64,000 bases of DNA. It comes from Rhodospirillales bacterium (GTDB taxonomy: Bacteria; Pseudomonadota; Alphaproteobacteria; JAJFIK01). The notes beneath the pieces were generated by a model. It saw nothing but the letters and a program-made list of their open reading frames with translations, was not told the origin of the DNA and searched no databases. Of the stretch, positions 46,254 through 54,192 are shown piece after piece. A program made the translations under genes and the position numbers. The number at the start of each line of letters is the position of its first letter. Position 1 is the stretch's first letter. The stretch is from contig JAJFIK010000013.1 of assembly GCA_021775005.1 (NCBI GenBank), positions 1-64,000 of the forward strand, read 5' to 3'.

Positions 46254-47561
46254 ATGTCTAGTTCAAAATTGAAAATTGGGGTGGTAAGCGCAATGGCCTT
46301 GGCCGTTTCGCTTTCCTGGTATCTTCCCGCGTATGCGGAAGGTAGCGATGCCGTCCTAGAGCGGATGGAACAACTTGAGGCAGAACTGCAAGCGTTAAGA
46401 GAGCAAGTCAATCAAAACGCGGAGACCGCGGAAGACGCTCAGCAAACCGCAAACAACGTGGATGCGGATGTAAATGGCGGCGATACCACATGGCATATCG
46501 CCGGTTATGCCCATGCGGGCGCAATCGTCTCGGATGGTGACACAGAGGACAGTTTTCTCTTTGGCGGTTTTAACCCGGCATTTCACTTCCAGTATCGCGA
46601 TCTGGTGATGTTTGAAGGGGAAGTCGAGATCACACAGACGGACAATGAGACTAATGTTGAGCTTGAAAATGCCCAAATTAATCTCCTGCTCCACGACAAC
46701 GTGACCATTGCCGCTGGCAAGTTCTACTCGCCGGTTGGGCAGTTCCAGGAACGGCTTCACCCGGCGTGGATCAATCGCCTTCCCGACGCCCCGGCTGGTT
46801 TTGGCCATGGCGGGATTCAACCCCTGACCGATGTTGGTGTCATGGCGCGCGGCGGGGCACGCATTAGTAACGACATGCGGGTCAACTATTCGGTCGCTGT
46901 GGGCAACGGCCCGCGGCTTGGTCATGGGGGCGTTGAGCTGGAAGGATTTGCATCGGACGACAACGGCAATAAGTCGGTGTCGGGCCGGTTGGGGTTCTTC
47001 CCCTTTCCCGAACTAGAGGTTGGCGGTTCATTCATGACAGCGGAGCTGATTGGCCCTGAGGACCATGAAACCGAATCCCTGACCGATATCGACTTCGATC
47101 TCTGGGGTGCTGACTTTGCCTATGTGCGAGGTCCGTGGCGGTTCCGCGGCGAGTATTTGACCGCCGAGGCGACCGGATTTCCCGCTGAGGAAGACGACCA
47201 TGGGCCGGAAGCCGCCTTCATAAGAGCCGCCGCCGAAGGTGACGATGACCACGGTGAAGAGGCGTCCCTTGCCGAAAATACCGAATGGACGGCCTGGTAC
47301 GTGGAGCTGGCATTCCGCATGTCCGGCCTGACTGAGCACTCGTTTGTTCGAAACTTCGAACCGGTTGTCCGTTACGGCGAATACGAAGTCACCGGTGACC
47401 ATGAGGCTGAAGAGCAATCAGAAGATCGCTTCAATGTCGGCCTCAATTACTGGTTTTCCCCGTCAATCGTTTTGAAGGGGTCGGTGGAATGGCGCGACTT
47501 TCCCAGCGACGAGATCGAGGACGAAACCCGGACTCTGTTCCAACTGGCCTATGGCTTCTAA
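46254..47561 (+). CDS. OprP-like outer-membrane porin
   Basis: 435 residues: signal peptide (AMALAVSLSWYLPAYA), a short coiled coil (AVLERMEQLEAELQALREQV), then amphipathic beta strands ending in a terminal Phe (LFQLAYGF), the signature of outer-membrane barrels. The motif AGKFYSPVGQFQERLHPAWI is typical of the porin O/P-like family. Loops contain several DHE/HGPE/DDHGEE clusters that could bind metal. Ribosome site not obvious. It is followed by two cytochrome c genes in the same orientation, probably an operon. Confidence 0.83.
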   Translation: MSSSKLKIGVVSAMALAVSLSWYLPAYAEGSDAVLERMEQLEAELQALREQVNQNAETAEDAQQTANNVDADVNGGDTTWHIAGYAHAGAIVSDGDTEDSFLFGGFNPAFHFQYRDLVMFEGEVEITQTDNETNVELENAQINLLLHDNVTIAAGKFYSPVGQFQERLHPAWINRLPDAPAGFGHGGIQPLTDVGVMARGGARISNDMRVNYSVAVGNGPRLGHGGVELEGFASDDNGNKSVSGRLGFFPFPELEVGGSFMTAELIGPEDHETESLTDIDFDLWGADFAYVRGPWRFRGEYLTAEATGFPAEEDDHGPEAAFIRAAAEGDDDHGEEASLAENTEWTAWYVELAFRMSGLTEHSFVRNFEPVVRYGEYEVTGDHEAEEQSEDRFNVGLNYWFSPSIVLKGSVEWRDFPSDEIEDETRTLFQLAYGF

Positions 47562-47576
47562 GAGGAGGATGAAGAG

Positions 47577-47873
47577 ATGAGATATGCAATTGTAATCACA
47601 GCAACCCTGTTGGCGACCTTGGGCCTGATGGCACCATCACTATCAGTTGCTCAAGACACTGAGGCGGAGGCGGCCGCTTCAAACCCAATGGAAATAGCGA
47701 GAGGCGCGCAGGCCTGGAGCCGGGAGTGTGGCCGCTGCCACAATATCCGGCCGCCATCTGAGCTTTCAGACGAGGAATGGCGCGTCTCGGTGGCGCATAT
47801 GCGCGTTCGCGGCAACATCCCTGCCGACGAAGCCCGCGCAATTGTTGCCTTCTTGCAAGCAAGCAACAACTAG
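47577..47873 (+). CDS. Small monohaem cytochrome c
   Basis: 98 residues with a signal peptide and one haem site CGRCH (51-55), and a DEEWRVSVAHMRVRGNIPAD segment carrying the probable Met ligand. It resembles small quinohaemoprotein-type cytochromes of the SoxX/diheme helper class. It starts 15 bases after the porin gene; the ribosome site GAGGATGAAGAG is clear. Function in the periplasm, electron transfer of unknown direction. Confidence 0.85.
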   Translation: MRYAIVITATLLATLGLMAPSLSVAQDTEAEAAASNPMEIARGAQAWSRECGRCHNIRPPSELSDEEWRVSVAHMRVRGNIPADEARAIVAFLQASNN

Positions 47874-47890
47874 GAGTGAGTGAAAGGAAA

Positions 47891-48241
47891 ATGATCATGA
47901 CTACGCGTAAAGTACTGCTCGCGGGGGCCGCGAGTCTCTTGTTGGGTATGCCCATGGTGTCCACGGCGGCCTTCGCCCAGGACGTCGACAGCGGTAGAAC
48001 CGTTTTTGAGGGAACTTGCGTTGCCTGCCATGGCGACAACGGGCGCGGGGCCTTTGAAGGGGTCCCCAATCTGGCGAGCCGCCTGTCGAAGAGCGACGAT
48101 GAATTGTTCACGAACATTTCTGAAGGCTTCGAAAGCCCGGGTTCGATCATGGCAATGCCGGCAAATGGCGGCAATCCAGATCTGACCGAGCAGCAGGTCC
48201 GCGATGTGATCGCCTATATTCGGCAAGCCTTTGGTGAATAG
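47891..48241 (+). CDS. Class I cytochrome c
   Basis: 116 residues with a signal peptide (VLLAGAASLLLGMPMVSTAA, cleavage after AFAQ), haem motif CVACH (43-47) and the axial Met in IMAMPANGG, followed by the C-terminal helix RDVIAYIRQAF. Two ATGs (47891, 47897) are possible; the second is better spaced from AAAGGA. With the preceding cytochrome it forms a possible electron-transfer pair carried by the copper island. Confidence 0.88.
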   Translation: MIMTTRKVLLAGAASLLLGMPMVSTAAFAQDVDSGRTVFEGTCVACHGDNGRGAFEGVPNLASRLSKSDDELFTNISEGFESPGSIMAMPANGGNPDLTEQQVRDVIAYIRQAFGE

Positions 48242-48503
48242 CGTATCAATGCTGTTGACTGCCGAAAGTTTGTGAAAGCGGACGGCGTTATCAACCGACG
48301 TCAAATGCTCCCCGGTTGGGCATTTGGCGTCGATCGTCTCTCCCTGCCAGCTATGTACTCATGGCTTCGGCCGCAATGATCGGGCTGAGCAGGGCGCGCA
48401 AACTATGCGGTCGTTTGGTTTTCCGCATCCCTCCCTCCCGCCTCTCGACTTAAAATTCAGGGCAGCAATGGGCCGTGCTAAATGGATGTGAAAGCATCGG
48501 CCT

Positions 48504-48562
48504 AGCCAATCTCCTCGCCCGCTCCCATATTGAAGCCGCCGCCGGGCGGCTTTTTTGTTGGA
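48504..48562 (+). repeat. 59-bp direct repeat, right end of the island
   Basis: Aligns to 38427-38485 with 54 of 59 bases identical. It holds the altered tRNA-Gly tail (48508-48527) and the same terminator. It lies 260 bases after the last cytochrome gene; the 422-base gap 48242-48663 contains no other clear feature. Confidence 0.85.
48533..48556 (+). terminator. Terminator inside the right repeat
   Basis: Same eight-pair stem AAGCCGCC/GGCGGCTT plus T run as in the left repeat. It could end the porin/cytochrome transcript. Confidence 0.78.
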
Positions 48563-48663
48563 TGAATGGCTGAGGCGTTCAACTCCTTTCAACATGCAGT
48601 TACAAACGGGCATAATATGGTCCATGAGGTTACGATAGGTATCTCAGCGCGGAGACAGCGATT

Positions 48664-49323
48664 GTGGAAGAACCTAAAAAATCAAAAAGGTCAGTGCGGC
48701 AAAGAGCCGACCAAATTAAGCCGTTTCGCTGCAAAAATCTGATTGCCGTAATTGAAGACCCGAATAGTGTCTTTAATACCGGTTCCGTCATTCGGAATGT
48801 GAACGCCCTAGGTGTCGAAAAGGTCTATGTTGTTGATCCCCGTCGCGCCCTTGCCGATAATTGGGAGGAGCTGCGCGAAAGGGCAAAGCTTTCTAAGGCT
48901 TCGGTTTCGGCAGTCAAATGGACATTTGTGAAACGATTTGACAGCACTGAGGAATGCCTCGCTCATCTCGAGAAGAACGGGTTTGTTTCCGTTGTGACCT
49001 CGCCCCATGTCAAAGGCAAAGAGAATGCTTTCCTTCACGAAGTCGACTTCACAAAGCACGCCAAACTTGCGGTTTGGTTTGGCACAGAATCCAAAGGCAT
49101 TTCTGAACTTGCTGTCGACCGTAGCGAGATGTGCGTGAGTGTTCCGATGTTCGGAATGATCGAGAGTCTTAACCTTGGAACAAGCTCTGGAATTGTTCTG
49201 TATGAGGTGACCAAGCAAAGGCGTGAGTACCAAAGCAAGTACAGCAAGCGCAAAAAAAGAGGCGAGCGATCAACACCGCTTCCGGTAGTGATCCAACATG
49301 GTGAAGATAGCGATGTCGACTAA
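48664..49323 (+). CDS. SpoU/TrmH-family RNA 2'-O-methyltransferase
   Basis: 219 residues starting at GTG 48664, with a preceding GGAG. SPOUT motifs: NVFNTGSVIRN-like DPNSVFNTGSVIRNVNALG (motif 1), LAVWFGTESKGIS (motif 2) and SVPMFGMIESLNLGTSSGIV (motif 3). It methylates ribose on tRNA or rRNA; the C-terminal basic tail (KYSKRKKRGER) is RNA-binding-like. It stands just outside the right repeat and looks more AT-rich than hemN downstream, so it may be acquired too. Confidence 0.88.
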   Translation: MEEPKKSKRSVRQRADQIKPFRCKNLIAVIEDPNSVFNTGSVIRNVNALGVEKVYVVDPRRALADNWEELRERAKLSKASVSAVKWTFVKRFDSTEECLAHLEKNGFVSVVTSPHVKGKENAFLHEVDFTKHAKLAVWFGTESKGISELAVDRSEMCVSVPMFGMIESLNLGTSSGIVLYEVTKQRREYQSKYSKRKKRGERSTPLPVVIQHGEDSDVD

Positions 49324-49351
49324 GGGCGGCTTTTTCTTTGCCCAAAGCAAA

Positions 49352-50692
49352 TCACACAGATTTTGAGTGTACTGCCGGCGTGCCGTTTTCCAGGTGCGCG
49401 TCAAAGCGTGCGGCTACAATCCGGGCCAGCAGGCGATAGCGCTCAGGAATGCGAATGACGTTCTGGTCTTCGCGCACCACCTCGTCCGCCACCAGATCGG
49501 CCAAATCAGCACGGGGGAATTGGCCTTTGTGCAAATGGGCGATGGCGGCCCGGTCAACGCGCAGATCGCACATAAGCTTTTCGATAATGTCCGCGCGCAG
49601 GCGGTCTTCCGGCGAAAGCGCGATGCCCCGCGCCGTTGCGAGATGCCCCGCATCTATAGCCCGCGCCCACACAGGGGTGCTGGCAGCGTTCTGCACAAAG
49701 CCTTGGGGGAACTTGCCGATGGCTGACGCCCCAAACCCAATAAGGTAGTCGGCCTGATCGGTGGTGTAGCCTTGAAAGTTGCGGCGCAACTGGCCGCCCT
49801 GCATCTGCTGCGCCATGGCGTCATCTTTGCGCGCATAGTGATCTATGCCGATGGCTTCGAACTCAGCTACGGCCAAAGCGTCCGCGATTGCCATGGCTTG
49901 CGCCGTGCGCGCAAGGGGGCCGGGAAGCTCCGCCTGCTGGATCATCTTCTGGTGCGGCCTCATATGGGGCACATGAGCATAGCCAAACACCGACAATCGG
50001 TCAGGACGAAGGCGCAGGGCCGCTTGAACGGTCTGGCGACAGGTTTCCTCCGTTTGGCCGGGCAGGCCATAAAGAAGATCAAGGCTAAGGGCCTCGATGC
50101 CTGCCGCGCGCAGGTTGGTTGCGCAGGCCGCGACGGTTTCAAAGCTTTGAATGCGATTGATTTTGCCCTGCACATGGGCATCGAAAGTCTGCACACCAAG
50201 ACTTGCACGGTTAAAGCCGAGGTCAAAAAGGTGGTTGGCAAGCGCGGCGCTGCAATGGCGCGGATCAACTTCAATGGCAATCTCAGCATCCGGCGCAATA
50301 GTGAATTTTGCGCGCAGCTCTTCCATGATGTCGCCAAGTTTTTCCGGGCGAGCAAGAGTTGGCGTGCCGCCGCCGAAATGCACATGGGCGATACGCGGGC
50401 GGCCCGTTGTGAGAGCCGCCACGTGGTGAATTTCTTTGAGCAGCGTGTCCACATAGGCATCCACCGGCGCATCGCGGCGCGTCGCGCGAGTGGAGCAGCC
50501 GCAGTACCAACACATCTCACGGCAGTAGGGTATGTGAATATAGATCGAACCCGTCAGGTCCGGGCCAATGCCCCCAAGCCAACGCGCGTAAGCGCCTGGG
50601 TCAATCCCGTCATGGAAATGTGGCGCGGTGGGATAGCTGGTGTAGCGCGGCGTGTTCTGGGCGGCGTATTTGAGAATAACCGGATCAGCCAT
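49352..50692 (-). CDS. hemN: Oxygen-independent coproporphyrinogen III dehydrogenase
   Basis: 446 residues from the ATG at 50692, preceded by GGAGCCTTGGCC. The radical-SAM cluster motif is CREMCWYCGC with Cys57, 61, 64 and the extra Cys66, the CxxxCxxCxC pattern of true HemN rather than HemW. YTSYPTAPHF at the N-terminus is the HemN-specific trip wire. It decarboxylates coproporphyrinogen III to protoporphyrinogen IX under low oxygen in haem synthesis. No FNR box was seen right upstream. Confidence 0.96.
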   Translation of the reverse strand: MADPVILKYAAQNTPRYTSYPTAPHFHDGIDPGAYARWLGGIGPDLTGSIYIHIPYCREMCWYCGCSTRATRRDAPVDAYVDTLLKEIHHVAALTTGRPRIAHVHFGGGTPTLARPEKLGDIMEELRAKFTIAPDAEIAIEVDPRHCSAALANHLFDLGFNRASLGVQTFDAHVQGKINRIQSFETVAACATNLRAAGIEALSLDLLYGLPGQTEETCRQTVQAALRLRPDRLSVFGYAHVPHMRPHQKMIQQAELPGPLARTAQAMAIADALAVAEFEAIGIDHYARKDDAMAQQMQGGQLRRNFQGYTTDQADYLIGFGASAIGKFPQGFVQNAASTPVWARAIDAGHLATARGIALSPEDRLRADIIEKLMCDLRVDRAAIAHLHKGQFPRADLADLVADEVVREDQNVIRIPERYRLLARIVAARFDAHLENGTPAVHSKSV

Positions 50693-50870
50693 GGCCAAGG
50701 CTCCAATGTTTGCGGACCTATGACCTGAAATGTAGCAAATCCAGCGCGCGGCAGAAGGTGACACGCAGCCGCATGGCCTTCCGGTGGCCCCCGACCGCAA
50801 TGCTTTCCACATAGGTATCCTTGACTTTGCCTTTAATCAGAACAATGGTTCTGAAAACAGGAGATGCGCC

Positions 50871-51947
50871 ATGACCCCCACCCCTTTGAAGATCATTTCT
50901 AGCCTCTTTGTCGCGGCCCTGCTGGCCAGCTGCAGCCCGGCAGACGACAGTACCGAAACACCTGAGGACGCTTTGGCATCAAACCAACTCGAGGTGGCCG
51001 CCGTTGAGCCGGCACCGGACCCGGTTGTTGAACCCGCGCCCGAAAGCGAGGCCCTGATGATTTCCCCTGAGTTTCCGTTCGAGAAACATTTCGTCACCGT
51101 CAATGGTGCGCGCATGGCTTATGTGGATGAAGGGACGGGGCCCGTGGTGCTCTTCCTTCACGGCAATCCCACGTCGTCCTATCTTTGGCGCAACATCATT
51201 CCTTATGTGACGGACGGTCACCGCGCCATTGCGGTGGACCTCATCGGCATGGGGGAGTCCGACCAGCCGGATCTCGACTACCGTTTTAATACCCATGCGG
51301 ATTATCTGGATGGTTTCATCGCCGCTCTCGGTCTTGAAGACATCACGCTGGTGATCCACGACTGGGGCTCCGCGCTCGGCATGCGCTATGCGCGGCTTAA
51401 CCCCGGCAACGTGCGCGCCATGGCGTTCATGGAAGCCATCGTGCCCCCGGCCATGCCGGCGCCAAGCTATGAAGCCATGGGGGAACAGATTGGCGACATG
51501 TTCCGCGACCTTCGCACCTCCGGTGTAGGCGAAGAAATGGTGCTCGAAAATAATTTCTTTGTCGAAGTGGTGCTGCCGCAGCTTGGCGTGGCGCGGGGGC
51601 TTACCGAAGCGGAAATGGTTTACTATCGCGCGCCTTATCCAACACCTGAAAGCCGCCTCCCCACATTGCAATGGCCGCGGGAAGTGCCTATCGGCGGCGA
51701 ACCTGCGGACACAACGGCGGAGGTGGTTGCCAATGGTGCGTGGCTGATGGCGTCAAAGCTGCCGAAACTTTATTTCCATGCTGAACCCGGCGCCATCAAT
51801 CCGCCAGAGGTCGCGGCCTACTTTGCGGCAAACCTCAGCAACATCGAAGTGGTGAACATCGGCCCCGGCGCGCATTTTGTGCAGGAAGACAACCCCCATG
51901 GCATCGGCGTAGCACTGGCAGACTGGCTCATGCGGCTGCCGGAATAG
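50871..51947 (+). CDS. Haloalkane dehalogenase with lipoprotein signal
   Basis: 358 residues from the ATG at 50871, preceded by AGGAGATGCGCC. A lipobox (LLASC) follows the signal helix, then a low-complexity Pro/Glu/Ala linker. The catalytic domain follows DhaA/LinB closely: halide-binding Asn99 in HGNPTSSYLWRN, nucleophile Asp164 with Trp165 in VIHDWGSALG, acid Glu188 in FMEAIVPP, base His335 in AHFVQEDNPHG. All five expected residues are present; the Asp-Glu spacing of 24 equals DhaA. A surface-anchored dehalogenase is unusual, since known enzymes are cytoplasmic or periplasmic. Activity on haloalkanes is inferred. Confidence 0.87.
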   Translation: MTPTPLKIISSLFVAALLASCSPADDSTETPEDALASNQLEVAAVEPAPDPVVEPAPESEALMISPEFPFEKHFVTVNGARMAYVDEGTGPVVLFLHGNPTSSYLWRNIIPYVTDGHRAIAVDLIGMGESDQPDLDYRFNTHADYLDGFIAALGLEDITLVIHDWGSALGMRYARLNPGNVRAMAFMEAIVPPAMPAPSYEAMGEQIGDMFRDLRTSGVGEEMVLENNFFVEVVLPQLGVARGLTEAEMVYYRAPYPTPESRLPTLQWPREVPIGGEPADTTAEVVANGAWLMASKLPKLYFHAEPGAINPPEVAAYFAANLSNIEVVNIGPGAHFVQEDNPHGIGVALADWLMRLPE

Positions 51948-51955
51948 GCGAGGCC

Positions 51956-52147
51956 CTAAAACGTGAACGCTGCCGTGGTATGCACCACCAGTTTGCCGGA
52001 ACCTTCAAAGGTGATGAAGATCTCGCCATAGGCGGTTGATTTGCCTTTGCGTAAAACTTTTGCCTCGATGATTATATCCTCGCCAATGGCGGGGCGCAGA
52101 AACTGATTGTTCTGGCTCACCGTGCCGCTCCAAGTATTGCCAACTTG
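51956..52147 (-). pseudogene. C-terminal fragment of a PaaI-like hotdog thioesterase
   Basis: The minus frame before the stop at 51956 reads TWSGTVSQNNQFLRPAIGED, then IIIEAKVLRKGKSTAYGEIF and a TTAAFTF end, the last strands of a 4HBT/PaaI thioesterase. The frame is closed by a stop at 52145-52147, and no HGG-containing N-terminal half is found in any frame upstream. The 103-residue frame 52005-52316 in another register is not hotdog-like. The gene was truncated by deletion or frameshift. Confidence 0.6.
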
Positions 52148-52410
52148 ATATCACGCTAATGCATCCTCCGGCATCCACCGAAAAATGGGCTCCGACGTGC
52201 AAAGCCTTAGTAACGCTTAGCAATTTCATGATGTAACCCACCGTCTCTTTTTGCATCAAACCATCAACTGCGCCTGCGCGCCTTAGCGCATGCAACGCGG
52301 TACATTCATTACCCATCCCGCTTGGGGTTGGGGTGCGCGGGGGGCAGCTTCAGGTTGACAGAGATCAGTCCCCACATCACGAACAATGGCCTGTCTAAAT
52401 GGAGGGACGC

Positions 52411-53268
52411 ATGGCTTGTAATCACGATGACGAACATGATCATGAATTAAGCGGCGAAGTTGTTGAGGGCCGTCGGGGTTTTCTAAAAATGGGTGCAGCG
52501 GCCGCGGCAGCCGGTGTAGCGGCCGCTAGTGGTGCCACGTTGGGGGCAACCGGTGCTGCCGCGCAGGAATCGCCTTATGCCGATCCCGAAACACCTGCGC
52601 TACCTCAAACTGATGTTGACGTATCGCTCGCCAACACAGCGCTTGTTGTCACCGATCCGCAGATCGATTTCCTCTCGCCGGATGGCGTCACCTGGGGCGT
52701 CGTGGGGGAAAGCGTGACGGAGCACAATACCGTTGCCAATATTGGGCGTCTTTTTGCAGCGGCCAAAGGGCGCGGCATGACGGTGGCGATCTCACCGCAC
52801 TATTACTACCCCACAGATCACGGCTGGAAATTTGCCGGACCGTTGGAAGTGTTGATGCATAGCATCGGCATGTTTGATCGCGCTGGGTCTTTGTCACTTG
52901 ATGGATTTGAAAATTCCGGCGCTGATTTTATGCCGGAGTATCGCGACTACATCAATGATGGACAAACCATCATCGCAAGTCCGCATAAGATATATGGGCC
53001 GGAGACCAACGATCTATCATTGCAGTTACGCAAGAACGGCATTGACAAAGTCATCCTCGCGGGCATGTCGGCCAACCTATGCACCCAGGCGCACCTCTAT
53101 GCGTTGTTGGAGCAAGGTTATGAAGTGGCTGTGGTGCGCGATGCAACGGCGGCAGCGAAATTGCCTGAAGGTGATGGCTACCTCGCCGCGATCACGAACT
53201 TCCGCTATGTCGCCAATGGCCTTTGGACCACGGACGAGGCTGTCGAACGGATCAACGCGGCAAGCTAA
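52411..53268 (+). CDS. Tat-exported isochorismatase-family cysteine hydrolase
   Basis: 285 residues from the ATG at 52411, preceded by GGAGGGACGC. A His/Asp-rich start (ACNHDDEHDHELSG) precedes a Tat signal with RRGFLKMG (Arg21, Arg22) and a long hydrophobic Ala-rich core. The catalytic triad of the isochorismatase fold is visible: Asp82 in VTDPQIDFL, Lys193 in SPHKIYGP, Cys224 in SANLCTQAH. It hydrolyses an amide or ester of unknown identity in the periplasm. Confidence 0.85.
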   Translation: MACNHDDEHDHELSGEVVEGRRGFLKMGAAAAAAGVAAASGATLGATGAAAQESPYADPETPALPQTDVDVSLANTALVVTDPQIDFLSPDGVTWGVVGESVTEHNTVANIGRLFAAAKGRGMTVAISPHYYYPTDHGWKFAGPLEVLMHSIGMFDRAGSLSLDGFENSGADFMPEYRDYINDGQTIIASPHKIYGPETNDLSLQLRKNGIDKVILAGMSANLCTQAHLYALLEQGYEVAVVRDATAAAKLPEGDGYLAAITNFRYVANGLWTTDEAVERINAAS

Positions 53269-53283
53269 ATAAATCTGATTATG

Positions 53284-53317
53284 AATGGCTCAGTCAATTC
53301 TTGGCTGGGTCATTTTT
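53284..53317 (+). terminator. Terminator after the cysteine hydrolase gene
   Basis: A ten-pair stem with two G-T wobbles (53284-53293 and 53305-53314) followed by TTT. It overlaps the last codons of the convergent anti-sigma-like gene. Confidence 0.55.
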
Positions 53318-53642
53318 ATAGGCCGCCACTTTTCATGGAGACCCAGCGCGCGGCCAAAGCCATGACACCCAATAGGACCAGTGTTGTGGCGATTGTAGAG
53401 ATCGGCGCATTGAGTGCGCTCGTCACCTCGCCAACGTCTGTGACCACGGTTTCGATGGCAGGCCATAACACAGCAAGGACAAGGGCGAGCAACGTCGCCG
53501 CTGCTGCCCGGGATAAAAGGGTAAGCACAAATCGCCGCTGCACCACACGCGCCATCACGTCAAACCGAAAGGCGGGATCAACAGGGGGAAGCCCGCTGTT
53601 TTCCGCATCAAACATTTGCTGCAGATCATCGGTCATTGGCAT
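53316..53642 (-). CDS. Putative anti-sigma factor, membrane protein
   Basis: 108 residues: a short cytoplasmic N-terminus (MPMTDDLQQMFDAENSGLPP) and two transmembrane helices (about 40-65 and 80-100). It overlaps the ECF sigma gene upstream by 17 bases. The context is that of an anti-sigma factor that holds the sigma at the membrane. No zinc-binding ZAS motif (HxxxCxxC) is visible, so it is an atypical anti-sigma or an accessory protein. Confidence 0.65.
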   Translation of the reverse strand: MPMTDDLQQMFDAENSGLPPVDPAFRFDVMARVVQRRFVLTLLSRAAAATLLALVLAVLWPAIETVVTDVGEVTSALNAPISTIATTLVLLGVMALAARWVSMKSGGL

Positions 53643-54186
53643 CTGATCCTTCCTGTGCCGTTAGGCCCAGTATCTCCTGCAATCGCAATCGGCCACGTGA
53701 GACATGAGACTTTAGCGTGCCCAGCGGCATTTTCAAAGCGGCCGCCGCTTCAGGATGCGTGAGCCCCGCACCAAGACAAAGCGCCACAGCGGCGCACTGA
53801 TCGCTTGAGAGTTGGTTGAGCGCCTGGTTGAGTGCAAGGGTTTTGTCCGGGCTCCCAATGTGCTCATTGGGCTGCGTCTCCGCCCAAGCCGTATCGCGCG
53901 CCTTGGACCGCATCGCGCTTCGGCCCGCGCCCTTCGCCTTGCGCCAGGCGATGCCCATAAGCCAGGGGCGAAACCCGTCAGCAGAGTTCAAAAACCGCAA
54001 TGACGTCCAGGCGGCAAGAAAAGTTTCTTGTGCCAAATCATCAACTTCGCTGCGCACGGGGCACACGCGGGCGAGAAATCCGCGCAACGCATGCTGATGG
54101 CGATCAACAAGGGTTGCAAAGGCGGCGTCCGATCCGCGCTTTGCCCGCACCACCAATGCCTCGTCCGTCAGCCCCCCTGACCCCAT
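53626..54186 (-). CDS. ECF-type RNA polymerase sigma factor
   Basis: 186 residues. Region 2 is in RHQHALRGFLARVCPVRSEV and DDLAQETFLAAWTSLRFL; region 4 is in LSSDQCAAVALCLGAGLTHP plus the HTH EAAAALKMPLGTLKSHVSRG. It directs RNA polymerase to a small regulon. It follows a membrane protein gene by six bases and overlaps the putative anti-sigma gene, a typical sigma/anti-sigma operon. Confidence 0.9.
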   Translation of the reverse strand: MGSGGLTDEALVVRAKRGSDAAFATLVDRHQHALRGFLARVCPVRSEVDDLAQETFLAAWTSLRFLNSADGFRPWLMGIAWRKAKGAGRSAMRSKARDTAWAETQPNEHIGSPDKTLALNQALNQLSSDQCAAVALCLGAGLTHPEAAAALKMPLGTLKSHVSRGRLRLQEILGLTAQEGSDANDR

Positions 54187-54192
54187 GGGCGC

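Larger units (their letters stand above)
38427..48562. mobile_element. Copper/silver-resistance island bounded by tRNA-Gly 3'-end repeats
   Basis: About 10.1 kb between two 59-bp direct repeats, one just after tRNA-Gly. The content is a metal-resistance cargo: CueR-type promoter, small Met/His protein, CusC, CusB-CusF, CusA, a decayed tandem repeat, a His-rich small protein, a porin and two cytochromes c. No integrase or transposase gene is visible, so the element is either immobile now or was moved by an enzyme supplied in trans. The third tRNA tail copy suggests successive insertions at the same site. Confidence 0.65.

Noticed and set aside
46088-46261. 57-codon frame before the porin gene with a fair ribosome site (GGGAGAAATCC)
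   Set aside because: No signal, no recognisable feature and overlap with the porin start; could be a leader but there is no support beyond the ribosome site.
49322-49340. Stretch similar to the right half of the island terminator (GGGCGGCTTTTT) after the RNA methyltransferase
   Set aside because: Only the right stem arm and T run are shared; without the left arm or the tRNA tail it does not qualify as a fourth repeat copy.
52005-52316. 103-codon minus-strand frame beside the thioesterase fragment
   Set aside because: It does not continue into the hotdog frame and has no family resemblance.
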